Shown one piece after another: positions 1 to 4,073 of a stretch of DNA of 7,051 bases. Source of the stretch: CAZCFB01 sp964511535 (lineage in GTDB: Bacteria > Myxococcota_A > Polyangia > GCA-2747355 > CAZCFB01); NCBI GenBank assembly GCA_964511535.1, contig CAZEFW010000265.1, positions 1 to 7,051 of the forward strand, in the 5' to 3' direction. Position 1 is the stretch's first letter. Every line of letters begins with the position of its first letter. Made by a program: the position numbers and the translations under genes. The notes beneath the pieces were generated by a model. The model was not told the origin of the DNA and ran no database searches. It saw nothing but the letters and a program-made list of their open reading frames with translations.

Positions 1-193
1 TGCGCGAGGCCCTGAACTTGGGCAGGCGCACGCCGTTGTAGCAGATCTTCTTCTGCGCGACATGCGCCTCCTTGCGCTCCTTGCACGCCGCCGTGAACTC
101 GGCGGAGCCGCAATCCTGCGCCCGAGCCGTCCCCGCAGCGAGACCACAAATCGACAGCGAAACCAATCCGAACATCAACCTGAGCTTGAGCAT
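1..193 (-). CDS. Small secreted Cys-containing protein, 5' part only
   Basis: The reading frame starts at the ATG at 193 and stays open to the left edge, so only the first 64 residues are seen. The first 25 residues look like a Sec signal peptide: basic start (Lys3, Arg5), a hydrophobic stretch, then Ala-Arg-Ala before Gln26, which fits signal peptidase I. The visible mature part is polar and charged, with Cys28, Cys37 and Cys51, which could form disulphides in the periplasm. The start is supported by a GGAGGG ribosome binding site 4 bases upstream. Codon use looks less GC-biased than in the neighbouring genes (TTG, GGA, ATT, TGT in the signal region), although the stretch is short. I do not recognise the family. 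It lies 111 bp after the preceding same-strand gene and may be transcribed separately. Confidence 0.72.
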   Translation of the reverse strand, partial: MLKLRLMFGLVSLSICGLAAGTARAQDCGSAEFTAACKERKEAHVAQKKICYNGVRLPKFRASR

Positions 194-197
194 TCGT

Positions 198-203
198 CCC
201 TCC
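198..203 (-). promoter_or_regulatory. Ribosome binding site GGAGGG
   Basis: On the minus strand GGAGGG lies 4 bases before the ATG at 193 (5 bases if GGAGG is counted). It is the best Shine-Dalgarno match on the minus strand of this window and fixes the start of the secreted protein gene. Confidence 0.75.
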
Positions 204-204
204 A

Positions 205-240
205 ATATGGCGCCAAATCGTGGAAAACCCCTCATTGAGG
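205..240. promoter_or_regulatory. Two short palindromes upstream of the secreted protein gene (possible operators)
   Basis: Two inverted repeats lie just upstream of the gene that starts at 193. One has the perfect 8-bp core TGGCGCCA at 208-215 and extends to 205-218 with one mismatched pair. The other is CCTCATTGAGG at 230-240, with 5-bp arms around one central base. Their position just before a ribosome binding site would suit a repressor site. No -35/-10 pair here was convincing, so this is a weak inference from symmetry and location. Confidence 0.25.
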
Positions 241-259
241 TATTGCGAGTAGACCATGT

Positions 260-295
260 GAAAGAAGCTCGCGCCAGATCAGGATGTCCGGGCGC
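260..295 (-). terminator. Weak possible terminator after the small exported protein gene
   Basis: Nine bases beyond the stop of the 305-757 gene, on the minus strand, GCGCC (295-291) can pair with GGCGC (275-271) across a 15-base loop. An imperfect T-rich run (CTTCTTTC) follows at about 267-260. The stem is only 5 bp and the T run is interrupted, so this is a poor intrinsic terminator at best. It would separate the three-gene group from the next secreted protein gene. Confidence 0.2.
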
Positions 296-304
296 AGGAG
301 GGAC

Positions 305-757
305 TCAGGAGCCGGTCTGGCCCAGGCGCGCCTCGATGGCCCGGCGCCAGGCCTCGACCGCGTCGGCGAGCGACTCCACCCCCTTGCGGCAGTGCTCCTT
401 GCCATCGCGGTCCAGCCGCCACTCCTTCTTCAGGCTGTCGCGCTGCCAGGCGCCGCGGTCGAAGCGCACGCCGTGCAGCCGCACCGCCGGCGCGCCGCGC
501 TCCATCACCGCCTTGACCGCGAAGGGGGGGATGTGCCCGGTGATCAGCCCAAGGTCCATGGACGCCTCGTCCACCACGCCCAGCTCATCAAGGGACCGCT
601 TGGCCGCGCGGAAGACCTGGGTGGAGGACAATGACGGCCGCTCGATGCGCGGCGATGAGACGCCGAGGTTCATGGAGCCGGCGCAGCCCGCGTGGCTGAG
701 CGTGGCTGAGAGGAGCAGGAGGGCTGCGAGGCGGCCGGACATGGTGGCCCGGATCAT
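305..757 (-). CDS. Small exported protein, probable lipoprotein, unknown function
   Basis: The product has 150 residues if translation starts at the ATG at 757, or 145 from the in-frame ATG at 742. Neither start has a clear ribosome binding site. Residues 8-24 form a hydrophobic signal segment ending Ser-His-Ala-Gly before Cys25. This fits a lipoprotein signal with His at -3, where Leu is usual. Cleavage by signal peptidase I after Ala23 is the alternative. The mature part begins with a Ser/Pro-rich stretch (28-44). A predicted helix around 45-60 follows, then a Gly/Ile-containing strand-like part (68-98). The basic, helical C-terminus (105-147) contains Cys123. I cannot place it in a named family. 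The gene begins 11 bases after the stop of the upstream two-domain lipoprotein, so cotranscription, and possibly function with it in the envelope, is likely. Confidence 0.72.
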   Translation of the reverse strand: MIRATMSGRLAALLLLSATLSHAGCAGSMNLGVSSPRIERPSLSSTQVFRAAKRSLDELGVVDEASMDLGLITGHIPPFAVKAVMERGAPAVRLHGVRFDRGAWQRDSLKKEWRLDRDGKEHCRKGVESLADAVEAWRRAIEARLGQTGS

Positions 758-768
758 AATCGCCCGGG

Positions 769-1893
769 CTACTTGATGTCGATGGTCAGCGAAAAGGCGC
801 CGCTCTGGGTGGCGGCGTAGGAGTCCACCGCCAGGACGAAGGTCTGCTGAGTCGTAGTGGTGATGCTGAAGCTCTCGGCCTGGCCCGCGCCGGCGCTGTC
901 GGAGAACCAGGCGGCGCACTGCTTGTCCACGGTGACCGCGGTGCAGGTGGCGTCGGTGAAGGCGTAGGCCGCCAGGTCCCAGCTCGTGCTGGGCGTGACC
1001 GTCACCTTGGCCGTCTTCCCCGCGGGCAGCGAGACGATGTAGTACAGCTGCGGCCCGTCGTAGTCATAGCTGGTGCCGCAGGTGATGCTCGTGCCGAACT
1101 GGTTGGTGGCGGTGGAGGTGTCGCCAACGGCCGAGGCCTTACCCGCCACCAGGGTCAGCAGGGTGGCCTGGGCGCAGCGGTCGTTCTGGGCCGGCTTGGC
1201 CTCGGAGAGGCTCAGGGTAAACGGCCCCCGGTCGCTGGCCGAGAAGCCATCCACGGCGATGATCCAGGCGCCCGTGGTGCTGGGCTTGAGCGTCAGGGTC
1301 TCCACCCCGGCGGCGCCCACGCCGGTGACGTCGCTGACATGCCCGGCGCACCCGGCGTTGACGCCGATGCCGGTGCAGCCGCTGCTGGCCTCGAAGGCGT
1401 AGAGCGTCGGGTCGAACTTGGGCCCCGGCGTGAGCTTGAGCCCGTACAGCTTGCCGGCCGTCAGCGTGGCCGTGTAGTAGACCTGCGGACCCACGTATGC
1501 GCTGGTGCCCCCGCAGGACACCGCGCTGCCGAACTCGTTGCTGGCCAGGGTCGTGTCCCCCTGGGCCGTGGCCATTCCCGTCGCGAGCGTCAGCGCCGCG
1601 GCCGAAGAGCACTTCTCGTGGGCCGGAGGCAGCGCCTGGTCAGGGATCGGCAGGTCGGGCGGGGGGAGGTCGGGCACGAGCAGGTCGGGCAGCTGCAGGT
1701 CCGGCGCGGCCTGATCCGGCGCGGCCTGGTCCGGCGCGGCCTGGTCCGGCATCGGCAGGTCCGGCTGCCCGCGGTCCAGGTGCGGAATGATATCCGGCCG
1801 AACATCCAGGCCGATATCCGCCGGAACGCTCACATCATCATCGGAGCATCCCGCCAGAAGCAGAATCACAAATGGAACCGCCAGCCGCCTCAT
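769..1893 (-). CDS. Lipoprotein with PD-rich linker and two four-Cys beta domains
   Basis: The product has 374 residues. A short signal ends in the classic lipobox Leu-Ala-Gly-Cys16. Ser17 follows, which under the E. coli sorting rule favours the outer membrane. Residues 33-90 form an extended linker dominated by Pro-Asp steps, including PDQAA three times. Two homologous domains follow, at about 93-231 and 238-374. Each has four cysteines at 95/127/173/182 and 240/272/317/326, so the spacings are 32-46-9 and 32-45-9. Both also share an N-E/Q-F-G motif, G-P-Q-x-Y-Y, a Tyr-Ala-Phe motif and a late A-V-D motif. This resembles bacterial pre-peptidase C-terminal (PPC)-like beta domains, which bind or display rather than catalyse. 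No enzyme motif is visible. The ATG at 1893 is preferred because it gives a compact signal peptide after a weak GGGG. ATGs at 1917 and 1944 are also in frame. The gene follows the HupE-like gene by 86 bases. Confidence 0.85.
   Translation of the reverse strand: MRRLAVPFVILLLAGCSDDDVSVPADIGLDVRPDIIPHLDRGQPDLPMPDQAAPDQAAPDQAAPDLQLPDLLVPDLPPPDLPIPDQALPPAHEKCSSAAALTLATGMATAQGDTTLASNEFGSAVSCGGTSAYVGPQVYYTATLTAGKLYGLKLTPGPKFDPTLYAFEASSGCTGIGVNAGCAGHVSDVTGVGAAGVETLTLKPSTTGAWIIAVDGFSASDRGPFTLSLSEAKPAQNDRCAQATLLTLVAGKASAVGDTSTATNQFGTSITCGTSYDYDGPQLYYIVSLPAGKTAKVTVTPSTSWDLAAYAFTDATCTAVTVDKQCAAWFSDSAGAGQAESFSITTTTQQTFVLAVDSYAATQSGAFSLTIDIK
1700..1759 (-). repeat. 15-bp tandem repeat encoding PDQAA
   Basis: Three 15-bp units lie at 1700-1714, 1715-1729 and 1730-1744. 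They are identical apart from one base, and a diverged fourth unit follows at 1745-1759. The unit length keeps the frame, so each copy adds Pro-Asp-Gln-Ala-Ala to the flexible linker of the lipoprotein. The near identity suggests recent slippage or unequal exchange. Linker length may vary between strains. Confidence 0.85.
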
Positions 1894-1929
1894 GAACCCC
1901 AGAGTATCCGCAAGCATCCCCAATGCCGC

Positions 1930-1986
1930 CCAACCATTTTTCATTTCTTGTTTTTTGTTCCTCGCTTTTTGTTTTCCTTTCAACCC
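1930..1986. other. AT-rich low-complexity island between two genes
   Basis: This stretch is strikingly AT-rich in otherwise very GC-rich DNA. On the minus strand it is almost pure purine, with runs of A broken by G and C (for example GGAAAACAAAAAGCGA followed by GGAACAAAAAACAAGA). It overlaps the stop codon of the HupE-like gene and ends about 37 bases before the start of the lipoprotein gene. No hairpin for a terminator and no convincing promoter pair was found. It could act as a bent or UP-like element, a translation-enhancing A-rich leader, or a trace of low-complexity insertion. Confidence 0.55.
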
Positions 1987-3083
1987 CCAAACACCCGCCC
2001 CACCAGCCAGTACCCCCCCAGCCCCACAATCGCCGCCGACCCGCCCCACAGCAGCCCCACCCGGTACACCCGCGGCCAGCGCCGCGCCAGCAGGTGGATC
2101 AGCGGGAAGAGGCAAAGCACCAGCGTCACCTGCCCGGCCTCGACGCCCAGGTTGAACGCCAGCAGCGACAACACCAGCCCGCTTCGCGGCAGCCCGACCT
2201 CCGTCAGGATGAACGCAAACCCGAACCCGTGCACCAGCCCGAACAGCCCGGCCAGCAGCCAGCGCCGCCGGGGATCGCCGAGCACCAGGTTCTCCAGCCC
2301 GACATACATGATGGAGGCCGCGATGGCCGGCTCCACCACCGTCGCGGGCAGCGAGACCCACCCGAGGGCCGCGCCCACCAGGGTCAGGCTGTGGGCCACG
2401 GTAAAGGCGGTGACCACCTTGAGCAGGTACACCGCGCCCTCGCCCAGGCCCCGCGCGCGCGCCTCGGCCCCCTTGCCCCGAAGGCCCGCGGCCAGCAGCA
2501 GCCCGATGATGAACAGCACATGGTCCAGCCCGGTGAAGATGTGCTCCACCCCCAGCACCAGGAAGTCCCGCGCGTTGAGCCAGGGCGACACATGGCGGTC
2601 CACGGTCAGCTCGCGCTTGCCGGTGCTGAGCACCGCCGCCGCGGTCTGGCCGTCCCCCGTATCCACCGCGACCATGGCCCGGTGGGTGGCGTCCTGGTCG
2701 AACAGCAGGTCGTAGCGCAGCTGCAGCACCTCCACCCGGCGCGCGCATCGGTAGCTCAGCTCCACCCGGATGTCCCCCTCGCCCCGGGCGTGCAGGGTCC
2801 GCTTGCGCACGGGGCAGACGCGTCCGCCGCCGCTCCCCACCGTGACGTACCCCGCCACATGGCGCAGCACCATGTCCTGCTTCTGGCGGTACAGGGCCGC
2901 GATGGGGTTGACCCCCTCGGCCACCCCCAGGGTGGGCGCGAGATCATGGCGCGTGCCGGCCACGGTCACCGTCACCTCGGCGTCCTGGACCCGCACCTTC
3001 ACCTTGCAGGTGGAGCCGCGATGGGCTCCTGCCGGGGCCGGGATCCCGCAGAGCAGCAGGGCGATGAGGAGCGATGTTCGCAT
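1980..3083 (-). CDS. HupE/UreJ_2-family membrane protein (putative metal permease-like)
   Basis: The product has 367 residues. Residues 1-20 form a signal peptide ending Ala-Gly-Ala before His21. An extracytoplasmic domain of about 150 residues follows, with Cys26, Cys90 and Cys113. From about residue 173 there are roughly six membrane segments: near 174-200, 217-241, 245-266, 275-294, 302-330 and 342-362. The membrane part carries the family hallmarks: Glu180-His181 with Gly185-Leu-Asp187-His188, Ala230-His231-Ser, Glu251, Glu264, His285-Gly-Phe-Gly, and Asn311 with Glu315 and Gln318. This matches the HupE_UreJ_2 family, related to the nickel permease-like HupE/UreJ proteins. Transport of Ni or Co is inferred from that relationship and is not demonstrated for this subfamily. 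No hydrogenase or urease gene is in the window. The start at 3083 is chosen for the signal peptide; no Shine-Dalgarno is visible. A longer frame to 3191 would put a charged extension before the signal and is unlikely. Confidence 0.87.
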   Translation of the reverse strand: MRTSLLIALLLCGIPAPAGAHRGSTCKVKVRVQDAEVTVTVAGTRHDLAPTLGVAEGVNPIAALYRQKQDMVLRHVAGYVTVGSGGGRVCPVRKRTLHARGEGDIRVELSYRCARRVEVLQLRYDLLFDQDATHRAMVAVDTGDGQTAAAVLSTGKRELTVDRHVSPWLNARDFLVLGVEHIFTGLDHVLFIIGLLLAAGLRGKGAEARARGLGEGAVYLLKVVTAFTVAHSLTLVGAALGWVSLPATVVEPAIAASIMYVGLENLVLGDPRRRWLLAGLFGLVHGFGFAFILTEVGLPRSGLVLSLLAFNLGVEAGQVTLVLCLFPLIHLLARRWPRVYRVGLLWGGSAAIVGLGGYWLVGRVFGG

Positions 3084-3093
3084 GGTTTCAAGG

Positions 3094-3127
3094 CGCCGCC
3101 ACCGGGGCTTGATACCCCACCGCGGCG
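3094..3127 (-). other. Hairpin in the leader of the HupE-like gene
   Basis: CGCCGC (3094-3099) pairs with GCGGCG (3122-3127), and GGGG (3104-3107) pairs with CCCC (3115-3118). This leaves a 4/3-base internal loop and a 7-base terminal loop. The structure ends 10 bases upstream of the ATG at 3083. It would sit at the very 5' end of the transcript from the promoter proposed at 3133-3163. It may stabilise the mRNA or control access to the start codon, which lacks a ribosome binding site. A chance GC-rich fold is possible. Confidence 0.4.
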
Positions 3128-3132
3128 ACGGG

Positions 3133-3163
3133 ATTTTAACTTGTTTCCGCCCTACAATGTCCA
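3133..3163 (-). promoter_or_regulatory. Candidate sigma-70-type promoter for the leftward group
   Basis: On the minus strand TGGACA (3163-3158) matches the -35 consensus at 5 of 6 bases. TAAAAT (3138-3133) matches the -10 at 5 of 6. The 19-bp spacer is longer than the usual 17. Transcription would start near 3126, giving a leader of about 43 bases before the ATG at 3083. The hexamers are good for this GC-rich background, but the spacing lowers certainty. Confidence 0.35.
3153..3158 (+). promoter_or_regulatory. Possible -10 box for the rightward pair
   Basis: TACAAT matches the -10 consensus at 5 of 6 bases and lies 12 bases before the ATG at 3171, so the transcript would be nearly leaderless. 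No good -35 is present at the normal distance. It touches the proposed leftward -35 (3158-3163), so the two promoters could compete. Speculative. Confidence 0.2.
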
Positions 3164-3170
3164 TAGAGTC

Positions 3171-4073
3171 ATGGCCAGAATGGATCCCCACTCCCGATCC
3201 CGAGGGGCGACCCTGGCAGCGGCCCTGCTGCTGCTGGCGGCCGCCCCCCTGCTATTGCCCGGCTGCTGCTCCCGACGCGGCCCCGGGCAGCTGGCCAGCC
3301 TGCTCAAGCACAAGGACCTGCCCTCGGACACCGCCGAGCTGCTGGAGCTGGCCGACGAGCTGGCCGCCAAGCGGCCGCGCACCGTATATACCACCAGCCG
3401 CGCCATGGCCGCGCTGGAGAAGGCCGTGGCCATGGGCTACCCGCGCTCCTTCGAGCTGATGTGGCGGCTCTCCCGCGCCAGCGTCATGCTGGTGGAGTTG
3501 CTGCCTGAAAAGCGCACCCGCTACGAGCTGGCCCGCCGCGGCGGCAAGGCGGCCCTGGAGGCCGCGGGCATGGAGCCGGACCGCGTGGAGGGGCACTACT
3601 ACCTGGCCCAGTGCGTGGCCCGCATGGCCGAGGCGCAGTCGAAGATGAAGTACATCCCCTACTTCAAGATCAAGACCGAGGTGGCCGCCCGCATCGACGC
3701 GCGCTTCGATGACGCCGGGCCGCTGCGCTTCCTCGGCAAGCTGTACCTCACCGCGCCGGCCTGGCCGGTGAGCGTGGGCTCTTCTGAGAAGGCCGTGGAG
3801 ATCCTCGAGCGCGCCCTGGAGATCGCCCCGGTGCCGGTCAACCGGCTCTTTTTGGGGCAGGCCTACTACCATGACGAGGAGTACGAGGACGCCGCGGACC
3901 AGATCCGCCGCGCCCTGGCGGACGGCCGCAAGCGGGGCCTCGAGATGCACTGGATCGCCGAGGGCGAGCGTTACCTCCGGATGATCCGCGCCGAGGAGGC
4001 CAGCCCGCCGGGCAGCAGGCTGCGCGCGCCCCGGGCGGTGGTGGCCGTGGGCCCACCAGTGAAGGACGACTGA
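3171..4073 (+). CDS. TatT-like / tetratricopeptide-type lipoprotein
   Basis: The product has 300 residues. Arg9 and Arg11 precede a hydrophobic stretch (13-29) and the lipobox Leu-Pro-Gly-Cys32, with a second Cys at 33. The mature protein is almost wholly helical. The helix pairs resemble degenerate TPR repeats, clearest at about 203-220 (S-S-E-K-A-V-E-I-L-E-R-A-L-E-I-A-P) and 223-251 (L-G-Q-A-Y-Y-x(4)-Y-E-D-A-A). The overall pattern resembles TatT, the lipoprotein partner of TRAP transporters described in Treponema, which uses TPR-like helices to form a ligand pocket. That assignment is by pattern only; a plain TPR lipoprotein is the alternative. The C-terminal tail (about 277-300) is Pro/Arg/Val-rich and probably disordered. 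Starts at 3171 and 3180 are both possible and neither has a ribosome binding site. Its stop overlaps the start of the permease gene, so it is probably an envelope partner of that permease. Confidence 0.85.
   Translation: MARMDPHSRSRGATLAAALLLLAAAPLLLPGCCSRRGPGQLASLLKHKDLPSDTAELLELADELAAKRPRTVYTTSRAMAALEKAVAMGYPRSFELMWRLSRASVMLVELLPEKRTRYELARRGGKAALEAAGMEPDRVEGHYYLAQCVARMAEAQSKMKYIPYFKIKTEVAARIDARFDDAGPLRFLGKLYLTAPAWPVSVGSSEKAVEILERALEIAPVPVNRLFLGQAYYHDEEYEDAADQIRRALADGRKRGLEMHWIAEGERYLRMIRAEEASPPGSRLRAPRAVVAVGPPVKDD
4061..4066 (+). promoter_or_regulatory. Ribosome binding site GAAGGA for the permease, inside the upstream gene
   Basis: GAAGGA lies 6 bases before the ATG at 4073, within the last codons of the lipoprotein gene. 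The stop and start share a base in TGATG (4071-4075). This supports the start at 4073 and suggests translational coupling by terminating ribosomes. Confidence 0.75.

Noticed and set aside
284..776. Plus-strand open frames opposite the small exported protein gene
   Set aside because: They have no ribosome binding site, and the translations are Arg/Ser- or Ala/His-rich. The opposing minus-strand frame has an export signal and fits the gene order.
1700..1759. Possible CRISPR-like repeats
   Set aside because: The units are directly adjacent with no spacers, are 15 bp long and encode PDQAA in frame, so they are a coding minisatellite.
1930..1986. Intrinsic terminator after the HupE-like gene, or a promoter for the lipoprotein gene
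   Set aside because: No GC stem precedes the AT-rich run. TTGAAA at 1983-1978 has no acceptable -10 at 16-18 bp, so neither call is supported.
1894..2748. N-terminal extension of the PD-linker lipoprotein frame to 2748
   Set aside because: This part lies inside the HupE-like gene in another frame and is Gly/Ala/Arg-rich without structure. The signal peptide with Leu-Ala-Gly-Cys begins at 1893.
1923..3170. Upstream extension of the TatT-like lipoprotein frame on the plus strand
   Set aside because: It runs antisense through the HupE-like gene and gives a His/Gln/Pro-rich translation. The lipoprotein signal peptide at 3171 marks the true start.
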